Of a DNA stretch of 30,366 nt, positions 1 to 6,737 are shown one piece after another (positions within the stretch are counted from its first letter, which is position 1; each line of letters begins with the position of its first letter). The notes below the pieces were generated by a model that saw nothing but the letters and a program-made list of their open reading frames with translations, searched no databases and had not been told where the DNA came from. Source of the stretch: a virus; IMG/VR virus record IMGVR_UViG_3300022072_000086, positions 1-30,366 of that record; one strand, written 5' to 3'. The translations under genes and the position numbers were made by a program.

Positions 1-283
1 GGGGACGCGCGCTTCACGGATGCTGGACCGGGGGTCATTATCGGCCTGACCGCTAAAGGCAAAGCCAGACACGACGCTAGCGGCTTCGTGGTCCCATCTG
101 AAATACTGAATTGATGCGGGATTCTTATCCTTTCACCGCAGCAACAACCCCCAGCGGAGGCCATGGCACGTGGCCCGAGAACCTGGGTTCCGTCAAGGTA
201 GGCGCAGGGCCCGCAGCGTGATTAAGTGTCAACGTAGCGCCGGGCCAGTTTGGAATGATTCTAATGCGCAAGCGCACAAGGGC
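1..283. other. G+C-rich edge region, no assigned gene
   Basis: The first 120 bases are about 60% G+C by hand count, while 601-660 in the adjoining phage sequence is about 32%. A plus-strand frame is open from base 1 and stops at 114 (37 residues, ending PSEILN). A minus-strand frame starting at an ATG at 165 is open to the window edge. Neither is recognised, and in G+C-rich DNA both can be open by chance. A GGAGG followed by ATG at 163 opens only 12 codons. This could be the end of a neighbouring gene, a region acquired from elsewhere, or an assembly join. Confidence 0.5.
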
Positions 284-409
284 TCAAGCTTCGAGCAGCA
301 AGCGCTCAAGCTCCGACCAAGACGCAAGCTCACAAGCTCCGGGGGCCGCAAGCCCTAGCTGCGAGAGCTCAAGCGCACAGGCTCCTGGATAAAGTTTCGG
401 GGAGCAAGC
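269..409. repeat. Degenerate CAAGC repeat cluster
   Basis: Nine copies of CAAGC (starts 269, 285, 299, 307, 325, 333, 349, 370, 405), several as GCTCAAGCTC or CACAAGCTCC. The early copies are spaced about 8 or 14-18 bases apart. The cluster covers the 3' end of the VRR-NUC gene and the first bases beyond it, so on the coding strand it becomes Gly-Ala-Cys-rich and Glu-Leu-rich C-terminal sequence. It is locally much richer in G+C than the rest of that gene. Confidence 0.55.
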
Positions 410-652
410 ATCGCGGGTCTGGATAAGGATAAAGGTTTTCGTGGGGTGCTTAACGTGGAACGATATTTGGTGTGGTGATAGCCTAACAGAATTACTTTTC
501 GTTACTTTTAACTCGACTGTAAAAAAACCAGTGTTCTCAGTGTAACCAACTAGATCAGGAAAGCCAAAACTGGCCCAAGACTCTACTCTTGTCCAGGTAA
601 TATTAGGTGTATATTTCTTGACACGTTGCCAAAGTTTAGATTCGGGTTTCAA
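284..652 (-). CDS. VRR-NUC-type PD-(D/E)XK nuclease
   Basis: A 122-aa protein with the compact phage nuclease core. Visible: Glu24 in VESW, Asp33 in GFPDLVG, the ELK triad (Glu47, Lys49) after a beta-strand, then LSPHQ with Gln62. This order fits the VRR-NUC branch of restriction-like nucleases, whose members cut branched or replicating DNA and in phages often sit near terminase genes. The core ends near residue 80. The last 35 residues are encoded by the CAAGC repeat cluster and are unusually Ala/Leu/Glu-rich, although a final W-x-x-L-x-x-L-L pattern looks like a real end. It follows the 85-aa gene by five bases. A resolvase-like role in packaging or recombination is inferred. Confidence 0.75.
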   Translation of the reverse strand: MKPESKLWQRVKKYTPNITWTRVESWASFGFPDLVGYTENTGFFTVELKVTKSNSVRLSPHQISFHVKHPTKTFILIQTRDACSPKLYPGACALELSQLGLAAPGACELASWSELERLLLEA

Positions 653-657
653 AGTAA

Positions 658-915
658 TTACTCAACGGTAATAACGCATCTATACTTCTCTGTTGCGCCG
701 ATGATTTGATTCTCAATTAGTTTTATTTCTCTAATATTAAATTCTTTTTGCAACGGGTTTCTGCCCTCAGGAAGCACAAGCATTACTCTTGCGCTAGCAC
801 CAACAGGGCTTTCGCAAAACTTTTCTAAAACTTGTACCAAAGATTTAGTTGTATAATGTAGGTAGCCAGTACGTAATTGTTTACTAACCTCACCATATCT
901 AGATTCTTTTTTCAT
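658..915 (-). CDS. Hypothetical protein, 85 aa
   Basis: Not recognised. It begins MKKESRYGEVSKQLRTGYL and has a mixed alpha/beta appearance with a final CVITVE strand. A strong Shine-Dalgarno (AAGGAAGGAGAT) lies upstream, inside the coding sequence of the preceding small basic gene, and the junction is TAATG, so translation is probably coupled. No signal peptide or membrane segment. Its place between the small terminase and the nuclease suggests a packaging-region accessory protein, which is inference from context only. Confidence 0.7.
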   Translation of the reverse strand: MKKESRYGEVSKQLRTGYLHYTTKSLVQVLEKFCESPVGASARVMLVLPEGRNPLQKEFNIREIKLIENQIIGATEKYRCVITVE

Positions 916-1061
916 TAGTTACATCTCCTTCCTTGACCTTTATATTTTTTATGTTGTCTACGCTTTTGTTTGTTTTTAGGTTTGGATCTAATACTATTAC
1001 CAATAGATGTTCGTTTAGGTGGGCCAGCAACGTGCTCTGTGTGTAGCTTGGCTTTTCTCAC
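915..1061 (-). CDS. Small basic protein, 48 aa, GTG start
   Basis: Found by hand translation. It starts with GTG overlapping the terminase small-subunit stop (GAGTGAG) and ends with TAA sharing its last A with the next ATG. The 48 residues include GPPKRTSIGNS and a Lys/Arg-rich tail ending KGQGRRCN, giving a very high positive charge with almost no acidic residues. Proteins with this look are familiar as small conserved products beside terminase genes in marine podoviruses, but I cannot name a family. The gap between its neighbours is exactly filled by this frame, and the next gene's ribosome site lies inside it. DNA or RNA binding is a reasonable inference. Confidence 0.6.
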   Translation of the reverse strand: MRKAKLHTEHVAGPPKRTSIGNSIRSKPKNKQKRRQHKKYKGQGRRCN

Positions 1062-1576
1062 TCAGCACCTTCGTCTGTGTTAAATGTTTTGTAAGGTTCT
1101 TTGGTTGTGTCATCAAGTACAGTAAACTCACCGTTGATTAAGACTTCATTCTCTTTGTATATCTTCTTCATTTTATTTTCTAGCTCTTCGATAGACATGT
1201 CTTCTAGTTTACCAGTACGTATTATTTTTTGTTCGATGTAGAGTCCTGCTGCTTTGCCTCGCGCAACCTCTGCGTTTGTAGCTGCCGAGAAAGCTCCTTT
1301 TGCCAAAGCTTCTTGGCGTATGCGACCGAGTTCTGTGATATGTCTCTCAAAACTAACCTCATATTTTTTTTGGATTTCTGACCTGAGCTCACCAATATAT
1401 TTAACAACAAGGGGGAATTTATTCGGGTTACGAAGTTCAGAAGCACGGACATGACACGATCCCTCAGCATAGCCAGCTTCTTTTGCACATTCTGTAGGTG
1501 TTTTACGTCCTTCATTATAAACCAATAGCTCGCAAAATTTCTTTTGTTGTTCTGTTAATAGCTTGGGTAGTCCCAT
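1058..1576 (-). CDS. terS: Terminase small subunit
   Basis: A 172-aa protein beginning with the small-terminase pattern: LTEQQKKFCE at residues 7-16, then TECAKEAGY and a helix-turn-helix-like stretch through VRASELRNPNKFP, followed by a long helical region (about residues 60-110) suited to oligomer formation. This is the Terminase_2-like DNA-recognition subunit, which binds the packaging site and feeds DNA to the large ATPase subunit. The ATPase gene is not visible and may lie past the left edge. The C-terminal 50 residues are acidic (LEDMSIEELENKM), as expected for contact with the large subunit. The start follows a short non-coding gap. Confidence 0.8.
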   Translation of the reverse strand: MGLPKLLTEQQKKFCELLVYNEGRKTPTECAKEAGYAEGSCHVRASELRNPNKFPLVVKYIGELRSEIQKKYEVSFERHITELGRIRQEALAKGAFSAATNAEVARGKAAGLYIEQKIIRTGKLEDMSIEELENKMKKIYKENEVLINGEFTVLDDTTKEPYKTFNTDEGAE

Positions 1577-1613
1577 GTAGGTAAATATAAGTAATTTTAC
1601 TAAAGATTACAAG

Positions 1614-1841
1614 TTATTTTATTATCTTATCACAATGCTTGACACCGGTTTGATCGGTCTTCATTTCGCATTGTTCTAATGAACAAGTGTATTGAACTTG
1701 GTTGCCGGAGTTTCTTTCTGCTGTACGCTTAGCCGCTAGGCATGTGCTAAGGTTGTCCTGGTGATACCAGCCTTCTATATTTTTATTACCACCGTCATAG
1801 ACGTACAAACTAAGTATAATAACTGTTTCAATGATTCCCAT
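1614..1841 (-). CDS. Hypothetical small Cys-containing protein
   Basis: 75 aa with a short hydrophobic start (IIETVIILSLYVY), then a polar region with four cysteines (CLAAKRTAER, YTCSLEQCE, KHCDKII). The N-terminus is long enough for a weak signal or anchor, and the cysteines could form disulfides outside the cytoplasm, but neither is certain. The start overlaps the previous gene by 14 bases, so it belongs to the same operon as the two membrane coiled-coil genes upstream. Family not recognised. Confidence 0.55.
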   Translation of the reverse strand: MGIIETVIILSLYVYDGGNKNIEGWYHQDNLSTCLAAKRTAERNSGNQVQYTCSLEQCEMKTDQTGVKHCDKIIK

Positions 1842-2202
1842 TCTTTCTCTCTTCTAGATCTATAAGTCTGTCTTCGTGAAACTGTATGATCATTTCGTTT
1901 TTAAGTATCAATGGAATCTCTGCTTCCATTTGTTGTTTTAATTTTTCTACATTAGTTGATAAGTATTCAACCAACATGTAGAGCTCTTGGACTTGTGGAC
2001 TGACCATGTCGCCTTTGGGGACACCTTCAATAAAAATATTAGCAGCTTCGATGTCTTTCTCCATAAGTTGTAGTGTAGTCTCTATAGAATTTAATCTTTC
2101 AACAATAGTGAAATAACTCATTGTACCGATTGCAACAGCTGCAAGTATAGCTAATAAGTTACGCGCCGGTAACGAAATTTGTGTCGAGTCTGATAGCTTC
2201 AT
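1828..2202 (-). CDS. Membrane-anchored coiled-coil protein, 124 aa
   Basis: One membrane segment near residues 14-34 (LLAILAAVAIGTMSYFTIV), followed by about 85 residues of heptad-like helix (IETTLQLMEKDIEAANIF, VEYLSTNVEKLKQQMEAE). A short N-terminal cytoplasmic tail and a long coiled coil outside would match the architecture of inner-membrane spanins (Rz-like), but no sequence match is claimed. The gene starts in the stop of the previous one (TAATG at 2202), which encodes a protein of the same design. A structural or lysis-timing role is an alternative. Confidence 0.65.
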   Translation of the reverse strand: MKLSDSTQISLPARNLLAILAAVAIGTMSYFTIVERLNSIETTLQLMEKDIEAANIFIEGVPKGDMVSPQVQELYMLVEYLSTNVEKLKQQMEAEIPLILKNEMIIQFHEDRLIDLEERKNGNH

Positions 2203-2477
2203 TACAATAACGGATTATCTAACGATGCTTTTAGTTCATCTATCTTTGCATCAAGAAAATTTATAGCTGCATCATTTATTTTTATGTCAGCCTTTAAACC
2301 TTCTAGTTCTTTTATAATGCCTGATAAGTCTACAGTCTCGTTGACTATAAATTCTTTGTCTTCTAGCTGTGCTATACGGTTGTTGAATTCACCCCAAGCC
2401 ATAAAACCACCGCCGATAGCGCCAATGACGCCCGCGAGTGCTGCATAGCTAGCTAATTTATTGAATATTCCTTGCAT
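2202..2477 (-). CDS. Membrane-anchored coiled-coil protein, 91 aa
   Basis: Gly/Ala-rich membrane segment around residues 8-28 (YAALAGVIGAIGGGFMAW), then a heptad-patterned helix (IIKELEGLKADIKIND, INFLDAKIDELKASL). Same plan as the 124-aa product directly downstream, but without obvious sequence similarity, so the two may work as a pair. The start lies inside the end of the 618-aa gene (20-base overlap), and its stop forms TAATG with the next gene. Candidates are an Rz-like inner-membrane spanin or a small holin or antiholin; neither is established. Confidence 0.65.
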   Translation of the reverse strand: MQGIFNKLASYAALAGVIGAIGGGFMAWGEFNNRIAQLEDKEFIVNETVDLSGIIKELEGLKADIKINDAAINFLDAKIDELKASLDNPLL

Positions 2478-4314
2478 TTAATAACTCCATAAGATTTCTA
2501 TATGCATCGCTGGTATTCTTTTTGTATTCTTGCATTTTTATTTGATGCTGTATTACCGGATCTGTACCTGCAATGCTTGGTTGGCTAGCATATATGCTTT
2601 TGTCATAACTGGCAAGACTGACCTGCATAAAGAAACTAGGGTTACCGCTAGGTAATTGGCGTGTGTCAAACAAAGCCGCATTGGTATTAAAATAACTAGA
2701 AATATCAGCTTGTTCTGCTGTCATTTCACGAGATACAAACTCATTAATTACATCTAAAGTTATACTAACTCTTTGCATTTCATTTGATACTTTGTCTTGT
2801 ATAGCTTTTTCTATAGCGGCAACCTTAATATCTAAATCAACTTCCACTGGTTCTGCAGGTTCTGGTTCTGTTGTTTCTGCAACTGTTGTAGGTTCTGCTT
2901 CAATTGGTTCCTCGATTGTTTCTTCTTGTTCGGCAACTTCTGTTGTCGGTTCTGGTTCGTCTGCAACAACGTCTTCGCTACCGGGTTGTTCTTCAACTTG
3001 TTCATCTACTATCTCCTGTTCGACCGGCTCTTCTTGCACTTCTTCTATTGCCGGTTGTTCGTCTATTGGTTCTGGTTCTTCCTGGACCATAGCTACCTCT
3101 TGTATTTCTTCCATTGGTTCTGGCTCTGGTTCAGGTATTGGTTCAGGTTCTGTTTCTATTACAACTTCTGCATAAGCTTCGTCAATAAATTCTTCTTGCA
3201 TTTCTTCTGTAAAAGTTTCTACAAACATTTCCTCTTCCATAACTATATCTTCCATGTACACCTCCTCCAGCGGAGGCAGTTCACTAAACATTTCTAGTGA
3301 TGGTAGTTCGTCGTAAATCTCTACATTAGAATCATTCCAATCTATCTCCATGTCCATGTCAATAGTTGTTTCAGGAATGTATGCCAATTCAAACTCTTCG
3401 TAATAGTCAGGTTCAAAGTAATCCTCTTCAAAAAAAAATTCGTCAACTGACAAAATTTCATAATCATCAATTTCTATATCGTCATCAAACTCATCATTGA
3501 ATGAGTATTCAATATCTATTGGTATAGGATCATATTCAATAATTTCTTCAGGCAATACAAAGTCTGCAATAATTGTATCTAAGTCATTTATAATTTCTTC
3601 TACTGCTTCTATTTCTTCTTGTCCTGGACATGTTGGTGGTGTCTGCTGCCAACAATAAGTTATTTCGCTTATAGTTGTACTAGACAAAGCTGTATAGTCT
3701 ATCTTGGCTGATGGGTCTCGCACATCCACGCCGGCGTGGCCTCCGTTATATCCTGCTTGGTTGTCGTTTATAATATCAAAATCAAATCGATAAGTTGCTG
3801 TGCCGTGTGTCATATTTGGGTCAGGGTTTACTATTAAAGAGTTGCCGTATGGATTTACCTGATAACTAGAATTTGTTGTGTCTTCAAAAGTTGTGCTTTG
3901 TGTTGTGGTGTCGATACCATTACTAATAGATTGCGTCATGGTAACCGTAGATTCTACTTGATTCCACCACCTAATATTAGCTGTAAAGTTTGAAGTGAAA
4001 CCTAATTTTAATTCTTCTACCGAAACATAATCTTCTGAGTTTATTGACGTCTCTGCGTACTTACCTTCTTGACCAGTCAACCAAGTTGAGTGATTTAAGT
4101 CAGAATTATCCGGGAACATAGTACCATTCCAAGTACCATCAGAAAAATCTTGTGATATTAAATTATTACTAGTTACAGGATTACCTGTGGTCACAGTGGT
4201 GACTGTAGTAAAGTCGCCTTCGTTAGGTGTGTTAGGAATAATTACAACGGTGTCAGCAAAACTACTTGTTATAATTAATCCGATTGCCGTTACCGTCGGT
4301 AATAATTTGTTCAT
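2458..4314 (-). CDS. Secreted Glu/Pro-rich protein, 618 aa
   Basis: Begins with a clean Sec signal peptide (MNKLLPTVTAIGLIITSSFA, cleavage after Ala20 before Asp21). Residues 21-230 look like a beta-rich Thr/Asn/Ser domain with two cysteines (Cys221, Cys229) near its end. Residues about 232-500 are extremely acidic and low in complexity, first Asp/Glu/Tyr/Phe-rich, then Glu-Pro-Val runs such as EPEPIPEPEPEPM. Residues about 505-618 form a separate, probably helical domain. The Glu-Pro run recalls the extended periplasm-spanning section of TonB, as a physical analogy only. The product should act outside the inner membrane or on the virion surface. The first 53 bases overlap the preceding gene in another frame. 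Function not recognised. Confidence 0.75.
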   Translation of the reverse strand: MNKLLPTVTAIGLIITSSFADTVVIIPNTPNEGDFTTVTTVTTGNPVTSNNLISQDFSDGTWNGTMFPDNSDLNHSTWLTGQEGKYAETSINSEDYVSVEELKLGFTSNFTANIRWWNQVESTVTMTQSISNGIDTTTQSTTFEDTTNSSYQVNPYGNSLIVNPDPNMTHGTATYRFDFDIINDNQAGYNGGHAGVDVRDPSAKIDYTALSSTTISEITYCWQQTPPTCPGQEEIEAVEEIINDLDTIIADFVLPEEIIEYDPIPIDIEYSFNDEFDDDIEIDDYEILSVDEFFFEEDYFEPDYYEEFELAYIPETTIDMDMEIDWNDSNVEIYDELPSLEMFSELPPLEEVYMEDIVMEEEMFVETFTEEMQEEFIDEAYAEVVIETEPEPIPEPEPEPMEEIQEVAMVQEEPEPIDEQPAIEEVQEEPVEQEIVDEQVEEQPGSEDVVADEPEPTTEVAEQEETIEEPIEAEPTTVAETTEPEPAEPVEVDLDIKVAAIEKAIQDKVSNEMQRVSITLDVINEFVSREMTAEQADISSYFNTNAALFDTRQLPSGNPSFFMQVSLASYDKSIYASQPSIAGTDPVIQHQIKMQEYKKNTSDAYRNLMELLNARNIQ

Positions 4315-4984
4315 CAGGGTTAGCCTTTTGTTCTGCTTCTATTGCAATTTTATTGTCAACTCTTTCCATGTATCTTAAAGTTTTAGTATACTCCTCATAG
4401 TCTGGTCTTTGTTTATCATACTTATTCCATTCAGCTAAAGCGTCAGCTCCAATTTTTCCTTGAAATGGACAGGGAGTTCCTGCTTGAATCATGCTTTGAA
4501 AGACTCTAGCGTCTTGACAAAGTATAGCGACTGCTGAAACTTTCATGTTAAAGTCAAACAAAAGTTTAGCTAACTTCATACGCTCACAATTCATATCACG
4601 TTTTGTAATACCTATGCTGCCACCTATTAATGGTTTTTGGATTCCTATACCAACGCCAACAGTACATAGATCTTGAGACATAGCAGAGATACCAGGAGCA
4701 GATGCTGAAGGTACCGTTCTAGTGTCTCCTGGATAAGAGTTATTACTATTGTTTGTAGTGTTATTTGTAGTGGTAGACTGTGAAGACCCTGTTTGGTAGT
4801 TTGTGGTGGCTTCACTGTGGTATCCGCCTGTAATCGCAGTATTGCTAGATGATGATCCAGAGGTTACTTGATCATTTGTTGTTGATCCTGCACCAGTGAC
4901 GTCTGCGATAGCAGAGTCCATCATACATCCCATTAACCAAAGAAAAAACACCAAAGGTGCTATAATAATTAAAATATTTTTCAT
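4262..4984 (-). CDS. Putative lipoprotein or secreted protein, 240 aa
   Basis: The N-terminus is hydrophobic (ILIIIAPLVFFLWLMGC). Cys20 follows L-M-G, a near lipobox, giving a possible outer-membrane lipoprotein; a second possible cleavage follows AIA at residue 27. Residues 30-95 are a Ser/Thr/Asn/Gly-rich linker. From residue 105 a conserved-looking domain follows (DLCTVGVGIGIQ, ITKRDMNCERMKLAK, ILCQDARVFQ, AGTPCP) with four cysteines that could pair in an oxidising compartment. I associate this domain with marine podoviruses but cannot name it. The gene has a good GGGGGA ribosome site. It overlaps the next gene by 53 bases. An outer-membrane partner of the coiled-coil proteins downstream is an inference. 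Confidence 0.7.
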   Translation of the reverse strand: MKNILIIIAPLVFFLWLMGCMMDSAIADVTGAGSTTNDQVTSGSSSSNTAITGGYHSEATTNYQTGSSQSTTTNNTTNNSNNSYPGDTRTVPSASAPGISAMSQDLCTVGVGIGIQKPLIGGSIGITKRDMNCERMKLAKLLFDFNMKVSAVAILCQDARVFQSMIQAGTPCPFQGKIGADALAEWNKYDKQRPDYEEYTKTLRYMERVDNKIAIEAEQKANPDEQIITDGNGNRINYNK

Positions 4985-5005
4985 GTGTCCCCCGACAAGT
5001 TTAAA

Positions 5006-5302
5006 TTAACATTTCCACCTTCTTCTAGCTTGTCTGATTCTAGAGTTAGGATCGTTTTTAGTTTTTGCAGAACTGTTTCTTAACTGACCAGCGGATCTAG
5101 CGCAATAAGATTTTCTTCTTTTTGATGCTTTACTACCGGCTTTGACTTTACCAGTTACTGCTGTCTTAAGTTTGCTACCAGGGTTTGCACGTCTATAGGC
5201 ACGTACACCTTTAGCTGTCATACCAGCGCCAGACTTTGTCTTGCGATAGTTTGCGCCTTTACCTGTAGTGGTTTTTGGTATGCTCCCCCGAGACATAGCC
5301 AT
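5006..5302 (-). CDS. DUF6321-like basic phage protein
   Basis: 98 aa, strongly basic, with the pattern I associate with a family widespread in marine phages: GAGMTAKGVRAYRRANPGSK, then TAVTGKV, SKASKRRKSYCARSAGQL, and a C-terminal NSRIRQARRRWKC. Two conserved cysteines (one mid-protein, one last). Charge and small size suggest nucleic-acid binding, which is inferred. It follows the Lys-rich 130-aa gene after three bases and has two possible starts two codons apart (MAM); the first is used here. Function in the phage is unknown. Confidence 0.7.
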   Translation of the reverse strand: MAMSRGSIPKTTTGKGANYRKTKSGAGMTAKGVRAYRRANPGSKLKTAVTGKVKAGSKASKRRKSYCARSAGQLRNSSAKTKNDPNSRIRQARRRWKC

Positions 5303-5306
5303 GGTA

Positions 5307-5699
5307 TTAAACTTTCTTTGCTGTCTTAGCTGAACGTCTTAATGCTTTATCTGTTACTGTACCTTTACCTTTACGACTAGTGCCTTTTTTCTTGGCTCTA
5401 TTCATGTAATAGTACAAACCTTTTTTAACAGTACGACCGTCTTTAGTTACATGTGTGTCTTTACCTGCAGATCCACCTTTTTTCATTCCTTTAGGTCCTG
5501 CTGGTTTTTTAATTACACCTTTAGCAATAAGAATATCTTTCTTAGTAACTTTACCGTCGCCTGACATATCAGGAAAACTTTTTTTCTTAGCTGTGCCACC
5601 ACGTTTCATTCTTTTTTTCATCATGCCACCGCCCATAGCTTTAGCTCTTTTCTTTTTAGCTGTGCCACCACGTTTCATTCTTTTTTTCATGCCCATCAT
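5307..5699 (-). CDS. Lys-rich protein with EF-hand/dockerin-like loop
   Basis: 130 aa with three parts. Residues about 4-40 contain a tandem repeat of MKKRMKRGGTAKKK with a 23-residue period. Residues about 44-60 carry DMSGDGKVTKKD, which matches a canonical calcium-binding loop of the dockerin/EF-hand type (Asp1, Ser3, Asp5, Gly6, Thr9, Asp12). The rest is a Lys/Gly-rich tail ending in GTVTDKALRRSAKTAKK. High positive charge suggests DNA or membrane contact; the loop suggests calcium-dependent folding or binding. Both are inferences. It begins at the end of the 178-aa gene (4-base overlap). Family not recognised. Confidence 0.65.
   Translation of the reverse strand: MMGMKKRMKRGGTAKKKRAKAMGGGMMKKRMKRGGTAKKKSFPDMSGDGKVTKKDILIAKGVIKKPAGPKGMKKGGSAGKDTHVTKDGRTVKKGLYYYMNRAKKKGTSRKGKGTVTDKALRRSAKTAKKV
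5587..5690. repeat. 35-bp exact direct repeat, 69-bp period
   Basis: Bases 5587-5621 and 5656-5690 are identical over 35 bases. They lie inside the Lys-rich gene and encode its two MKKRMKRGGTAKKK copies. The 69-base spacing is 23 codons, so gain or loss of a unit keeps the frame. Confidence 0.85.
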
Positions 5700-6232
5700 A
5701 GTCTGTATCTCCTATAGGATTTTCTTTTGTTAACTGTGCCATCGTAATAATCTAAGGGCCACTTATCATAGTATCCCTTTTTGCGCATCATATCACTAGC
5801 ACGCTCTAACTTATCATAATTTTGTATTAATACCATTAAAAAATCATTATCTGGTTCCCAATCATCTGTTTCTAAAAACTCTACAGGTTCGTCCTCTTCA
5901 TCATCATAAGGATGAGATGCCATCAAGTATATATCTTGTGGTACAAACAATACATTATAGCCATGTATAAGTATGTTTAGCTCTTCTACTGTTATTTCTA
6001 TATCAGTACAGGCAACAATAACTATATCTGTCTTAGGATCTTGGATTAGTTTGGTGCCTTCAACAATTTTATCTATCAAGTTACAGTTTTTGGTAACTTC
6101 TAATACTTTCAAAGCATTATCTTGTCTAGCCTTAGCAGCATAAGGACAAACTGGTACATTACCTAAATATTCATTAGGTTTTTCTATAAAGTTTTTAGAC
6201 CAGTCTAGGATATCTTCAGTTATTGTCTTCAT
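5696..6232 (-). CDS. Conserved hypothetical protein, 178 aa
   Basis: Starts MKTITEDILDWSKNFIEKP and contains NVPVCPYAAKAR near residues 25-36, a pattern I recall from uncharacterised marine phage and bacterial proteins. A central hydrophobic strand (DIVIVACTDI) and an acidic linker (PYDDEEDEPVEFLETDDW) are followed by a helical part and a basic, Tyr/Arg-rich tail (KRKSYRRYRL). No catalytic motif is visible. It overlaps the preceding gene by 17 bases and the following one by 4, so it is part of a coupled operon. Function unknown. Confidence 0.65.
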   Translation of the reverse strand: MKTITEDILDWSKNFIEKPNEYLGNVPVCPYAAKARQDNALKVLEVTKNCNLIDKIVEGTKLIQDPKTDIVIVACTDIEITVEELNILIHGYNVLFVPQDIYLMASHPYDDEEDEPVEFLETDDWEPDNDFLMVLIQNYDKLERASDMMRKKGYYDKWPLDYYDGTVNKRKSYRRYRL

Positions 6233-6491
6233 TTTTGGATAAGAATTGTATGTCTAGCACTACACCTTTGGGTATTACTTGTGCTCTACCATAAATATCG
6301 TCTTTATTGTAAGTATCTTTGTCGCCGGCGATGATTACACAATCCTCTTTATCAGCTATAAGATAACCAAGTGAATCAACTGTACAAAATTTACTATCTA
6401 ACAACTCTTCTTTGCTTTGCCATGTAGACATACTGCATTCGTTGGTGTCTAACCATACTACATTCACCATAGGTGGTATCTCATTACTCAT
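6216..6491 (-). CDS. Conserved hypothetical protein, 91 aa
   Basis: First gene leftward of the 6492-6785 non-coding stretch. Short alternating beta-strands (VNVVWLDTN, FCTVDSLGYLIADKEDCVIIAG, AQVIPKGVVLDIQFL) suggest a small beta-barrel or SH3-like fold; similar small proteins of unknown role occur in cyanophages and pelagiphages. There is only a distant AGGAT before its ATG. If the inverted-repeat element at 6522-6540 is a promoter, its transcript would reach this start after about 30 bases. Confidence 0.6.
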   Translation of the reverse strand: MSNEIPPMVNVVWLDTNECSMSTWQSKEELLDSKFCTVDSLGYLIADKEDCVIIAGDKDTYNKDDIYGRAQVIPKGVVLDIQFLSKNEDNN

Positions 6492-6521
6492 AGTTTAATA
6501 TATCCTAGTTTTAGGTCGTGG

Positions 6522-6540
6522 TATAGTGGGGATTTGACCC
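6522..6540 (-). promoter_or_regulatory. Inverted-repeat element, left copy
   Basis: On the minus strand this reads GGGTCAAATCCCCACTATA, pointing toward the 91-aa gene at 6491. It matches the right copy at 18 of 19 positions. The CACTATA core resembles the core of T7-type promoters, but the window shows no phage RNA polymerase, so promoter activity is a hypothesis. It partly folds into its own hairpin. Confidence 0.4.
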
Positions 6541-6737
6541 CCCACTGTTAAAAAAAGTTGGAGAAAAAACTCTATCGCGCCAAGTGTGAAAAAACTGGGA
6601 AAAATTGATTGTACTCTACCGGGACAAAAGTAGAACGGTAGATGCGTGGTAGAGTGTTTCTTTAATAAAATCATATGTTTAACTCAATTACCACCACTAC
6701 CGCGTGTTTGAAACGTTCGTGCAAAATGAACATGCTA

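Noticed and set aside
170-358. Plus-strand 62-codon frame with GTG start
   Set aside because: It overlaps the nuclease gene antisense through the CAAGC repeats; Arg/Ser-rich, with no recognisable domain or good ribosome site.
1222-1515. Second minus-strand frame inside the small terminase gene
   Set aside because: It is out of frame with the well-supported terminase gene and has no domain pattern.
2792-3297. Plus-strand Ser/Thr/Gly-rich and Phe/Cys-rich frames
   Set aside because: Antisense shadows of the Glu/Pro-rich tract; the low-complexity coding on the minus strand explains them.
6522-6546. tRNA-like 3' end (GGGGTCAAATCCCC followed by ACTATACCA on the minus strand)
   Set aside because: The loop length does not fit a T-arm and no D-arm or anticodon arm could be drawn upstream.
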